Source: Solea solea (lineage: Eukaryota > Chordata > Actinopteri > Pleuronectiformes > Soleidae). From it: DNA of 64,000 nt. The position numbers were made by a program, and so were the translations under genes. Below, in pieces: positions 1 to 11,409 of the stretch. The notes under the pieces are model-generated. The model ran no database searches. It had not been told where the DNA came from and saw only the letters and a list, made by a program, of their open reading frames with translations. The stretch lies in contig NC_081143.1 in NCBI RefSeq assembly GCF_958295425.1, forward strand, positions 18,018,686-18,082,685, written 5' to 3'. Within the stretch, counting starts at the first letter, position 1; each line of letters opens with the position of its first letter.

Positions 1-37
1 TTTCTGTTTGTGGTTTCTCTCTCTGTCTGTGTCTCAG

Positions 38-3000
38 ATTCTGATCGGGGAAGTGACCAGTTTCTTTGTGAAGACAGAAGGAGCTCAGGAGAAGACCATC
101 GTGACTGCTGACTGCTGCTATTTCAACCCTCTCCTCCGTAGGATTGTGCGGTTTCTGGGTCAGTCATGGTCCTGAAGATCAGAGGTTCCTCATGCTTTGA
201 CGACAGAGTCTCTGAACTCTGAGGGCGAGGCTCATTAACACTCACACCAACACCCATTGCAGTGTTGGCTGGGAGAAAATAGCTCTTACCATCAGTTTGG
301 AATCTACTGACTCATTTATTTTGCTTTTCTGTTTATGATTTATTCTACTGATGTCATGTAAACTTTTTTTACCATAAAATCAGTGTGTCTGTCTAACTCA
401 GAGGTGTCAAACTACACATTCAGCCCCTCAGTTGATTACGTGCGGCTCACAACTAAATATCAAACAGCCAGCGACCTCATTTTCCTTTATGATGGAATAT
501 TGTGCGTTCTCTAGAAAGGCCCCCTCTTGGCCAGGCTCTCACTCACATTGTCTCTCTTTTTCTGACAGGCGTCTACTCTTTCGGCCTCTTCACCACCACC
601 ATCTTTGCAAATGCTGGCCAAGTTGTGACAGGAAACCAGACACCTCATTTCCTGTCTGCCTGCAGACCAAACTACACAGCTCTGGGGTGCCAGTCTCCCC
701 TGCAGTACATTGCAGAGCACCGAGCCTGCACGGGACACCCATACTTGGTGGCATCCGCGCGCAAATCCTTCCCCTCCAAAGATGCAGCGCTCAGCTTTTA
801 TTCAGCCATCTACACAGTGGTAAGAAACTAATTAGGGGCAATGGCAGATGAAGAGACACGACACAGTAATTGTGTGAAAAGATGATATTGTGTATGATGA
901 TGAATGACTAAAAAGAAAACCTAGAAATTGTTGCATTAGGCGTGTTTTTAATTTGCTACGGTTTGACAAAGGCAGAAGTAAATCGTGTCATTTTGTTAGC
1001 AAGTAATCATTGTTCAGTACTCAGTCATTAACTTTAAGATAAAAATGCATTTTCACTGACTTCTCATATCTCATTTCCCCACTTCCCCAACTAATTTCTC
1101 TGTCTTTCGTCTCTCCTTTCATTTCTCCCCTGTGGGTATCTCACTCACCGACTCGAGTCGCAGTAATCGGCAGTAAAAGTGCTTCTGTAAAGGCAAGAAA
1201 AGCTGCAGCATTTGAGATAGAAACTCTTTTCCTAGAGTAAATAAATCTCAGTGGCATCTGTGGCCCCCAGAGAACAGAGTGAGCTTACTTTTAGGAGAAA
1301 ACAACAGCAGTGACCACTCACTGATTACAGGTATTGGGCTGGAAGGGACATCTTCCAGATCCAGAACCTGTTACTGACTCTAAACCTTATAAGACTTGTA
1401 CACACAGTGAAATATGAATCGTGTTTTTCCCAGTTTCATGTTGGATTGACTTCAGACCTCTCAGCTGCTCTAAAATCTAAAAAGTGCGTCCTCTTGTGGC
1501 TGATTGAAACGGTTCAGCCTGCTCAGAGCTGGGGAACGTTGTGGAAAACAAGCTCACCGTGAACAGTTTATCTCAGGGATTTTTTCTGTCTTGCAGATGT
1601 ATGTGACCCTGGTGTTCCGGACCAAAGGGACCCGTCTGACCAAGCCCACCCTGTGCCTGGTGCTGCTGTCTCTGGCAGTGCTGGTGGGAGTGGTGAGGGT
1701 GACTGAACACAGAAACCACTGGAACGATGTCCTGGCTGGGTTTGTCACAGGAGGGGCCATTGCTGCCTTCCTGGTGAGAATGATCAGGATCACGGGGCTA
1801 GGAGGTTGGAAGAAGGGATGAGTAACGTTTTACACATGGAAGAGGAGATAGTGGTAGATGGATGGTAAATGGTGTTAAGACAAGAGGGAGCCGTTAGATA
1901 GGCCGATTAGTATGATGAAGTGAGGGAAAATGCAAAAGAAGATATTGTGGGAGGATATAGAGGGATGTTTAAGGCGAGCTGGAGGCAACAGAGCACAAAG
2001 TGCCTGTGTGATATATGGCACACACTGTTTCACCTATGAATGTGAGGCTGAATTGACGGCTTATTTAAATAGTCTCATTAAGTGTGGGACCGGGCTGCCT
2101 GTGGCTCATCCTGAAGACTATATACAGTAACTTCATTTCAATGCTTTCTCCCACTATCCCGTTGTTCTCTCTCTCTGCCTCTCTAAGCCTCTAAGTGCCC
2201 TCTTCACAATCTGATTCCATGTACGCTCACACAAATCAAACCCCTCTATCTTGGAAGAGCAGTGGAGCAGATCTCTCACCTCCTTTTTTTTGTTCGCCTC
2301 TGTTCTACACTCTGCATCAGGTGTCGTGCGTGATCAACAATTTCAAGCCAACCCAGATAGCAGAGCCGACACCTCCTACTCCACAGCACGCAGAGCAGTC
2401 CGTCAGCCTCCCACTACTCAGCCTGCCCCGTGTGGAGAGTCCACTCGAAAAGTTAAGTGGCCTCCAGGTAAGGGGCGGGGCACAAAGCATTTGCTAAAAC
2501 TACCAAAATGATCAATAGCATGTATTTTTTTTCACCCCTCCCATTTCCCAAGCACATCAGGGAAGCCGGTGGCCTTCTCTTGCCAGGCAGAATGCTGGTT
2601 TATGCATCAGGTCTATGTGGGTGGAGCTATTCCCCCCGCCATTTGCATAATAAGCTTGCACTTCCAAAAGTGAAACACAATTCTGTTCTGGCTTTCCTAT
2701 AAAGCAAGGTCTTTTCCCAAAGTGTCCAGTAAATTCATTCTGACAATAAGCTTTCCTAAATGTAGCACCCTTGACCTTTAGAGTTTGGCAAATTTAAATG
2801 TGCTTGGGGATGTCCTTCACTTTTTTGTCCTCATGATAAAACTTGGCTGTCTCATTGCATGTCACTGTCACTGACTGATATCTCTGTTTGGACCATATAT
2901 TCAACATAAAGACGGACATAGTTCAAATGACAATGAAGCCTCGAGATTCCCTGACCTTTTCATACCAGGAGACTATGTCCATCTTCAGTTTACCTCCAAT

Positions 3001-3131
3001 GTTCCCTCTGTTTCCAGATGTTTCAGTTATTTCCTTCTCTTCCGTTTTCTGTCATCTCAATTTCTGTCATTCCTCTCCTCCTCTTTCACTCCTGTTAGGC
3101 TCCAGGGCTACCGTATTCTGAGATCACATGA
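38..3131 (+). CDS. plppr2: Phospholipid phosphatase-related protein 2 (partial, C-terminal 242 codons)
   Basis: Coding exons are 38-158, 569-819, 1597-1773, 2321-2467 and 3099-3131 (stop TGA 3129-3131). All have AG/GT borders and join in frame; the 5' exons lie left of the window. The protein belongs to the plasticity-related (PRG/LPPR) branch of the lipid phosphate phosphatase superfamily, six-pass membrane proteins of neurons. Exon 2 encodes YSFGLFTTTIFANAGQVVTG and a PNYTALGC loop with an N-glycosylation sequon. Exon 3 encodes VRVTEHRNHWNDVLAGF, the third phosphatase motif. The second motif reads PSKD instead of the catalytic PSGH, so phosphatase activity is unlikely, as is known for PLPPRs. 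Loop and motif wording match PLPPR2 better than PLPPR1 or PLPPR5. The tail after SPLEKL is short and ends YSEIT, like PLPPR1/5 tails. The final 33-nt exon is the least certain part. Confidence 0.9.
401..480 (+). mobile_element. Fragment of a hAT-type element end in a plppr2 intron
   Basis: The stretch starting CAGAGGTGTCAAACT at about 400 resembles the terminal repeat of the complete hAT element at 50888-51623, which starts CAGAGGTCTCAAACT. I find no partner end or target duplication in the 410-bp intron, so this is a truncated copy. Its right limit is approximate. Confidence 0.4.
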
Positions 3132-4990
3132 CCATCAGCCAATACCGGCCCCCACCCCACCCGATGTGCTCCTCCCGTCGCGGCGTTGCCTCACCAGCGC
3201 AGTCTAGACCTGCCCGCTGAATGTCCCCCGTCCTGCCTCGCTCACCCCTCAGAAAGACGACACCCTCTCCGTCGAGTCAAGTCAACCCAGGTGTGAAAGT
3301 CCATCAATCACAGGGAACAGGACAGAGGCGTGTGCACAAGCTGGTGGGCCTGAATGAAACCTGTCCCCATCAGGACCAGTATAAGATGGCGGAGACCTGT
3401 CCTTTTGTCCTTTTTGTCCTCTGTGTAAAAGACCTATTATAAAAGACTTGCCAAAACCAGAGGTGTTGAAGCAATACTGTGCCCTTCTTCCTTGACCTTT
3501 GGCCTCAACAGTGACTTTATAGACTGTTGGCTTCTGATGACTTGATAAAACATTTGATCAAAAAAACTCCAGTAGAGCTGAGAGTTTCGGGGATGGGGTA
3601 AAAAAAAAAAAATGTCCCTTGTCCTCAGAAGACCATTTTCTAACACTCAGGACAATGAAATGGAAAAACTAAAAGTTTCAAAATGAAGAGCTCAATCTCA
3701 TCAGAAATGCAGGCACGGAACGTTGTCTGTCCAAAAGGAAAGCACTTTTGTAAATTATAGCACAGATGAACCCATTTCAGTAAACTGTGTTGTATCTTAA
3801 TTGTTGGTGGGGAGGTGCTGGTTTGATTCCTTGCTGTATATTGTGATAAAGTGATAGCAAGGAGATTGAAACACACCAGCGTTGTGTTTGTGATACCACC
3901 ATTTGTGTTGCAGCATCGGTGAGTTGATCCCTGTAGAGAAGTGAGCAGATCTCCACCAACCTTGCCAACATTTTTACTACTTAACAATTCAGGTGTGTGT
4001 GTGTGTGTGTGTGTGTGTTAAATCAATCTTTAGGCTGTGTGTCTATACTGTGAAGTATTTTTTATAATTTGACTTACTGCTTTTCTCATGTGGACTTCTT
4101 TTTCAGTGTCACTTTGCATAAAAAGCACCTTTAATTCTTCTTCTCTTTTTCTTTCACCTATAAGTAAAGGACACCTGGAATTGTGTTTCCAAAATAAATA
4201 TTGTATAAGATATCAGTTTTCACGTTTTTTCCTTTAGTTTGCCCCTGCTTTCTCACACTGACTCTCATTAATCCAATGGCACAGACTGGTCGTGTGACAC
4301 AGAGGTGACCCCTCTGACTTTTGTAGACTTTTGTACAGTGAGTAGGTTTCTTTACACAGTATACTGTATACCACATTATATTATGTTTAAATGGCGTGAA
4401 CAAAGTGAAGCTGTCCTGTAGGAACATGAGTAATAGCCTGATCTAAAGCAGTAATGTAGCACAGTGGAGACGAGTGTGTGAAATCTTAACGGCATGCTGG
4501 TTCTCAACATGATTTGGTACCTGCTCAGGTCAAAGAGGACACTGCAGGCCGATTGCACTTGTAGGTGAGTGTGCAGAGGGTTCTAAAAACATGACAAAAC
4601 TGTTTTTTATCCAGCGTGTTTGTGTGTGTGTGTGTGTGCGTGCGTGTTCACTGGGACCGCTGTGTATTTCTTACATACCGCAATTGTGTGGCAGCGTTCA
4701 CTGTTGATTCTGTTTATCCCCTTTTCTTAAGTGAAGCTGCTAGAATCACACACCTGTGCTCCTGTGTATCTGCAAAGGACCACTGCTGACTAAGGCACCC
4801 CCAACAGTGCCCATTATAGCAGAAGGTGCCCATTACAGCGCTGACGTTACCTACGGTAAAACTTTTCAGCCCCTTTTTTTGTAAACAACTGAAGAGATGA
4901 AGAACACCGTGACTGTCCAAAATGATGTTATTTTCACGTTCTTTGCTTTGTATTTATTTACCAAAAAAATAAATTGCAATTGCAACATAG
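3132..4990 (+). other. plppr2: 3' UTR of plppr2
   Basis: No coding exon continues past the TGA at 3129. The sequence up to a consensus AATAAA at 4968-4973 is best read as the 3' UTR. It contains a (GT)n run near 3994-4018 and another near 4618-4640. The poly(A) site is inferred from the hexamer only. Confidence 0.5.
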
Positions 4991-5773
4991 AGCCTCTGCT
5001 CCCAGTTCTTATTTTTCATTTATTTTGTCATTTTGACTGTGACTGGCCTTCTGATCCACACAGCGGTTACTAATAACACTAACGACACTTTCTACTTTCT
5101 ACTGTTGCTCGTTATAATAGTTTTACCATGTTGTATGTTGCTGTTTTTGAAAACCCAACACACAGTAAAGATGTGTCACAGTTTCATGATGCTTTTAATT
5201 GTGTGCCGCCGACATCATTTTTCTTTGTTAGTTGTATTTGTCACTTTTACAGTAACAGTAAGTTCACTTGCATGGTGTTTTTGCATTGTGGTGAACTAGA
5301 GGATGCTCATGAAAAAGTACTGCCCCCCAGTGGTCAATTAGGCACATCATATTATTTTTGTGCACACATTGCTCTGACTCTATGATTATTGTTATTATTA
5401 TGCGACCATGTTCGCTTTAAAGTCAGAGATGGGAAAAATGGGTTAATATGTGCTATTTAATGTATAAATATGGTCACACAAAAAAGGGGATTCATTCCTG
5501 GAAAAGCTGCAGAAAGCAACAAGGTTCACAATGTTGTCATGAGCAGCTGTGATCACAAGGTGGCAGTGTTTACCACGATCATTTGAGGAAACAGAAGCCA
5601 AGAGAGAAGCACTCTGATTTCAGACTCAAATGGCACATTAGGAATGTAAAGATATTCTTAAAAAAGCTTTTTAAATTGCTTTTCACTTGAGACCCATGCT
5701 GGCTCACATTAGGCATTAGTCATCAACCTAATAAATGTAATTTAATGGCACAATTACTTTGAAATGCAGACAC

Positions 5774-5895
<122 letters not shown>

Positions 5896-7602
5896 CCAGT
5901 TTCCCCAGTGTCTCCCAACCCCCCTCCCTCTTTGTGTTCCTATGAGTTTTTTGTTTGTTAATTCTGTTAACAACAATGACAACAACACATGCGCACACAC
6001 ACACAGACACACACACACACACACACACAGAACTCTCTGCACTCCAGACAACATCATCTTTTCCGGAAATTGCTTCTCAAGCACAGCCGGAGCCCCATTA
6101 GGAAAGAAGAGCTCTACGCTGTAACCTTTTTAAAAAGCCATTAGTGATGCACCTGCTTCTCTCCCTCTCTCTCTCTCCCTCCCTCTCTCTCTATCTCTCC
6201 CTCTGTCTCTTCTTATTTCTGTGTCCTATTTGTCTCTCTTGTTAACACACTGACACACACAAATTAGTCCTCACTACCACACAACCACGCGCGCGCACAC
6301 ACACACACACACACTCTCTCTGATTGCCAGTTTCCCCGTTCCCACTTCTACAAACTACTGACTACTGAGCAATATAAGCATCCTTCCACTCCAATAAGGG
6401 TATGAATCAGTGACATTTTAAAGTTCTGCCTCACAGTGCAAAACCACCCAGATTTAATAATTTAAGTGTGTGACTATTAAATCAGTGGAATTCTCTCTCT
6501 GAGCTACACACTGCTGTAAACAACCATGTCCTATCATGTGTCACGTCACTGTGGGGAACAACACACCAGCTCCTTTTTTTTTTTTGTCAGAGGCAGGAAT
6601 GAGGAACTGACTGCGATCATTCATTTACTGTTTACTTAAAATTGAACACATTGTGCAAATGAGCTTTTAATCATAAATGGTGCCCCCCTCATCCGTTATG
6701 ATGACGAAATGTTTTTGACATAATTGTTTTCAGTATTTAAAGCCATTACCCTGTGGGAGAAGTGATTTGTATGTGTTCCATCACCACCTGGCAGACTCAG
6801 AATGACATGATATTATAATAATAATCATGGCATAAGAATGCAAACATGCATTTTTCTTCTCGGAAATAAAATGATATGTGGCTCCTCTCCACATGTCACT
6901 ATATTCAAATAGAATGTACAGGATTTCATATTATTTGTGAACAGCCCATCTGTGACTGAACACTTGTGTTGCATTGTGGGTTACGTAGGCACCAGGATTT
7001 TACAGAATGAAGAATGCATGGGATTAAAAATAAAACTGGATATATTTGGTTCTGCTGCACTGATTTAAGAGTACAATGCAAAATCAATGTGGAGCTCTTA
7101 TAGGCATGACAGGATGGGAGAAAATACTGTTACTTTTATTCATTCAATTTTATTCTGTCTCTGTGTGTGTGTCTGTACTGTATGTATGTGTATGTGTGGG
7201 TCTATGACTTCCTGTGATGAGCTGAACTTTGCTCCCTGACTCAGTGTCTGTCTGACTGTCTGTCTGTTCGGTGTAGTTCTCCTGACCCAGACGCTGCACT
7301 CTGTCTGGGACTGAAGCATGTGTATGTGTGTAATAATGTAGAAAGAAAGAATGAAAGACAGAAAGAAAGAAAGAAAGAAAGAAAGAGAGAAAGAGGAGTG
7401 CACATAAATGGGTCTTTGAACGCAGAGAAATTAAAAAGTACGTAGATGAGTGTAGTTTATTGCATCCCAAAACAAACCAGCAGCCCCTGGGTAATAAAAA
7501 TGTACTATCTGTCATAGTAAATTACAAATATTGGTCTTTGCCTTGCTGCAGTCTCCTGATTATGCTCAATGGTCTGCCTCTGACAATTATGAAGCCATTA
7601 AC

Positions 7603-7625
7603 ACTGAGTGTGTATGTGTGTGTGC

Positions 7626-7663
<38 letters not shown>
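7603..7663. repeat. Compound (GT)n(GA)n microsatellite
   Basis: A TGTGTGTG-like run passes directly into about 17 perfect GA dinucleotides (7630-7663). It is simple sequence with no other evident role. Confidence 0.9.
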
Positions 7664-7667
<4 letters not shown>

Positions 7668-7918
7668 GTGGCTTCTCATTTATTTCATGAAATATGCTAT
7701 CAGTTTTTTATGGCCTTGAAGGCTCCAGTGCCTTACAGCATCAGCCCTGTGGGCTATTAAATCTCAAATTTACATGTGTGTTGTGTGTCTGTGTCTGTGA
7801 GCTATACAAAGGCCGCGCTTCTGTTTCTGATGTCTTGAAACGCAATAAATGCAGTACAGAGACAAAAACAGACAAAACACGAGGGGAAAATGAATGCAAA
7901 TGTTGTCAAAAGCAAGTG

Positions 7919-7953
<35 letters not shown>

Positions 7954-8739
7954 CTGGGTTTAGAGGGGCAGCTCCTTTACAGGCCACCAGATGAGGAAGG
8001 GATTATAAATGGCCTTACCACCAATCCCATCCACCATGTCCGTAAAGCAGGACCATCAACTGGACACAGAGGTCCCAGGAGACTGGATTAGGAGCAGAAA
8101 CACACACACACACACACACACATTCACTTCTTCTTAAACCTGCAGGGAACAAGTTTAAATATATACACTTCCATTTCTGTCTCTAATAATATGACATTTT
8201 CTGTGCTAAAGACTGACATAGAGTAGAGTGTTTTTTTGTCTTACTGTAACAGGGTCTTTTACAAAGTGCCACAATTTATTTTATTATATAATACATAATT
8301 AGCACGGTGGTTACACTTCAATTAGGTGTAAAAATGCCTACATGCATTGTCCCTGTCAAATAAACGAATAAATGAATGAATGAACAGTGAAACGCAATAC
8401 AAAATAATGCAATGCAAAATAATCCTTAGGAACACATACTTAAATGTAAGCTACACAGTGGTTAATTATAATCCTGCAATCATTTAAATGTGTTTAGGAT
8501 CAACTAGGAGTCTAATTTGTCTGTTACGTTTTTGTTGTGTCCACTTCTTAGGCACAGTGTTGCTGCTGAACACGGTGGGTTTTTCTTTCCAGAAAACAGC
8601 TAAATCACCCTTATGGTGTAAACCACAAACTGTGAATACTAAAATGTCCATGGTGTTGAAGCAATATTTCATAACACAGTGAAAAAGGTGGCAGGCTTGG
8701 GTTATTTATTGCACGGCTGTTGCACAATATTGCAAAGCA

Positions 8740-9370
8740 TTTTACAGGTCTGTCCACCCCCCATTTTTTGGGAACACCGATGCATTGTGAATGCGCTATG
8801 AAGCAAAACAAATATTTGCTTTGAACATTTTGATCACACACTGGAAAATAAAACATGCGGTTAAGTTTAGAAGTACACACTACATTGAAAATCAAGCCCA
8901 AGATAGACGCAATAAAAACTCTTTTTGTCTCAAGGCGACTCACAGGATTTGTTTCTTTCAGCTTCAGCGGTTAAAGGTACATAAAGTTAACCAGTAGAAA
9001 CAGAGCCACCATGGCATCACTTAGCAGCCCTTTCTGGGCTTTCAGTTGTCGCTCGCTCTGCATCAGCCTTTTTCTTGGCAGTAGCTTTTCCCAAAAAAAC
9101 ATCTTTCGTTTGCGTCCAACACCTGTTGTTGGCACATTTTCTGCCATAACGTTGCTGCAACTCTCTCGTTGGATTTAGCAAGCTAGCACAAGCTCTGGCG
9201 CTGTCTTCTGAGCATGTGCGATCAATGCACGAAAAGGGGTACGCGCATGGCGGGGGAGGGGGCGCAGATGGCAGTTTGATTGATGCATCGCGATCCAATT
9301 CATTTGTTTGGGCCGTTCAGTATGATTGGATGATGTTTTTACAGGCCTGTCCGCTCCAAAGCTGACTGAC
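8740..9370 (-). other. Unassigned block, possibly a degenerate repeat
   Basis: The motif TTTTACAGG[T/C]CTGTCC occurs in the same orientation near 8739 and 9337, bracketing a more GC-rich stretch. Read on the minus strand, 9000-9150 has an open frame beginning MAENVPTTGVGRKRK, and an overlapping frame is also open. I recognise neither and see no splice context. It could be a decayed transposon or a noncoding transcript. Confidence 0.25.
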
Positions 9371-9642
9371 ATGTTTGTGACAATGCATTAATGAATTAGT
9401 TACAATCAGTAAAAAAACAACAACATACCTTTAATAATAAAAGCCACTACTATGGATGTAGTGATATCGCCCACTCTTACACCCCAAACACACTTTTTTG
9501 TCTTTTATTTTAAAAGTTCAAAGTTCCTACACAGAAATCCATTGTGGACCACATGAGGTCCGTGGACCCCAGATTGGTTGCTACAGGGCACGCTCTTTGG
9601 CGACAGGCCTGGCATGGACAAGGGTAAAAAAAGAGCGATAAG

Positions 9643-9912
9643 GAGGAGGAGGAGAAGGAGGAGGAAGAGGAGGAGGAGCAGAGGTAAGAGGTGGCAGCAG
9701 CCTGAGTTTGCAAGGGATGCTGATGCTGCTTTAGATCGTGGCTCCGTCGCTCCATCCCACCCTAGGAGAGAGTGGGAAAAACAAGGAGTGGTTATGTGTG
9801 ATTCCCCACGAGCAGGAGGAGAGGCGCACGGGGGAGAAAGGAAAAGAGCGGGGAGGGGAGGAGAGGAAAGGAGAGGAGAGGAGAGGAGGGAAGGTGGTGG
9901 TGGGGGGGCGTT
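9643..9912. repeat. Purine-rich low-complexity tract
   Basis: Stretches of GGA/GAG repeats (9643-9685 and 9838-9890) create apparent Arg-, Glu-, Ser- and Pro-rich open frames on both strands. These are compositional. Confidence 0.8.
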
Positions 9913-9947
9913 TCCCTGCACAGTACAGTCTATTTTCCCACTTCAGC

Positions 9948-10019
9948 ATGGATACAATGTATGACACATGGAGCCGCTTCTTCAGGAGAGCTGACATAAA
10001 AACAAAGGTGGATGTAGCG
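9948..10019 (+). CDS. Orphan exon-like ORF, possible first coding exon of an unknown gene
   Basis: ATG at 9948 opens a 24-codon frame starting MDTMYDTWSRFFRRAD that ends at 10019, exactly before a strong donor (GTAAGTTC). The composition is protein-like, with no low complexity, although the flank to the left is purine-rich (9640-9910). Without splicing the frame continues into an AT-rich hydrophobic tail. I could not find a matching acceptor exon with recognisable coding content between here and elof1, and I do not recognise the peptide. A chance ORF remains quite possible. Confidence 0.3.
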
Positions 10020-11368
10020 GTAAGTTCATGTATTATTATGTTCGTTGTTTGTTTGGTGTTTTTTTTTTATTTATTTAATTTATTTATTTTTGGCTCTGGG
10101 CACAGTTGACGGTGCGGCGTTGCTCGATCGAGTCCCGTCACTTGAATTGCACTGACACATGCACAGATAGGTTTGAATAATCCCTGAAGTCAGTAAGTAA
10201 GTAAAAAAAAAAGAAAAGAAAAAAAAAGACTTGTAGATATGGTGTGCTGGAGTCGGTTTGTGGCAGCGCTTGGCGTGAGAATAACCCGATCAGATCTGAT
10301 GATAACCAAACAGGTTGGTCCCATCAGCATCATCCCCAAGTCTCTAATAAAAAGACTGGAGCACTGCACCTGCACCTGCACGCAGCGTGACATTTAAGCG
10401 CCAGCATGTCAGCATGTGCCCGTGTGAGGGGGAACAAGACAAAGATGGTTTCAAATCCCATTTCCACAGTTTGTGAAGGGTTAAAGACCCTGAACTGGGT
10501 TCTCCTTGTCAGTGCAAGCGGATGTATTTACAAACAAAGAAATGCTTAATATTCAAGCCTGTCACGTAGAGGGACAGGTGCTGGCTATGTGCAATTTTAC
10601 AGTGGTATGTGCTTGTCTGGTTATCTGGGCTAGTAGGCCAGCAGGAGCCCGGGTTGCACTGTGGCCCTGTAAGATGAAGAAAACCAAAGTGGGTTTGTCA
10701 AGTTTGTCCCTAAAAGTTTGGCCAAAGGCAGATGGTGTTTTCCTCGTCTGCACTCTGAAGGCTGAATGTGTTGCAACAGCCATAAGTGGAGCTTTTATTT
10801 TATGTCTGGGTACAGTGTGGCGATTAGACTCCACACTGTAGTCAAAATGACTGGAAAGATTTGCTGTTGCAGGCATGAGCATATAAACATCCTCATAACA
10901 GCACCTTTAGTTCCAGGCAATTAGGCAGTAATGTGCAAGAAGCAGCCCAGCGAGCGTCCGCTCAGTCTCTGTCTCCATCTCAGTGTCGTGTGATTCTGTA
11001 TCCTATCTGACATAATATACAGCACATTGAGCGATGGACATGTCACCTGCGTGAGACACAAATATGAACCCCAGACCGATTTAGGGTCATTAGGCCTTCC
11101 AGCTGGAGCCAGTTCACTTTCAGTCAAGTCAGTTCAGGAAATGCATTGTCTTATAAATGCAAACCAGATGTCTTATGAGAAAAGTTCTTATCCTTCCCAC
11201 AGAGGCTCAAAAAGAATTATCGTTTGGTCGCAAACATGCACATTGACATGACTTTACATGAACACGAAACTGTGATGACCATAGAAAAGCCTGCTGGTCC
11301 TTACAGTGAGATCTGCAGCCACAGGCACACCCATATGTGAGTCTTGCTATCATAGCCTAGCTCCCACG

Positions 11369-11409
<41 letters not shown>

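Noticed and set aside
9505..9964. Arg/Glu-rich and Ser/Leu/Pro-rich frames around 9.6-9.9 kb
   Set aside because: GGA-repeat composition; only the short ATG frame after it (9948) was kept as a weak candidate.
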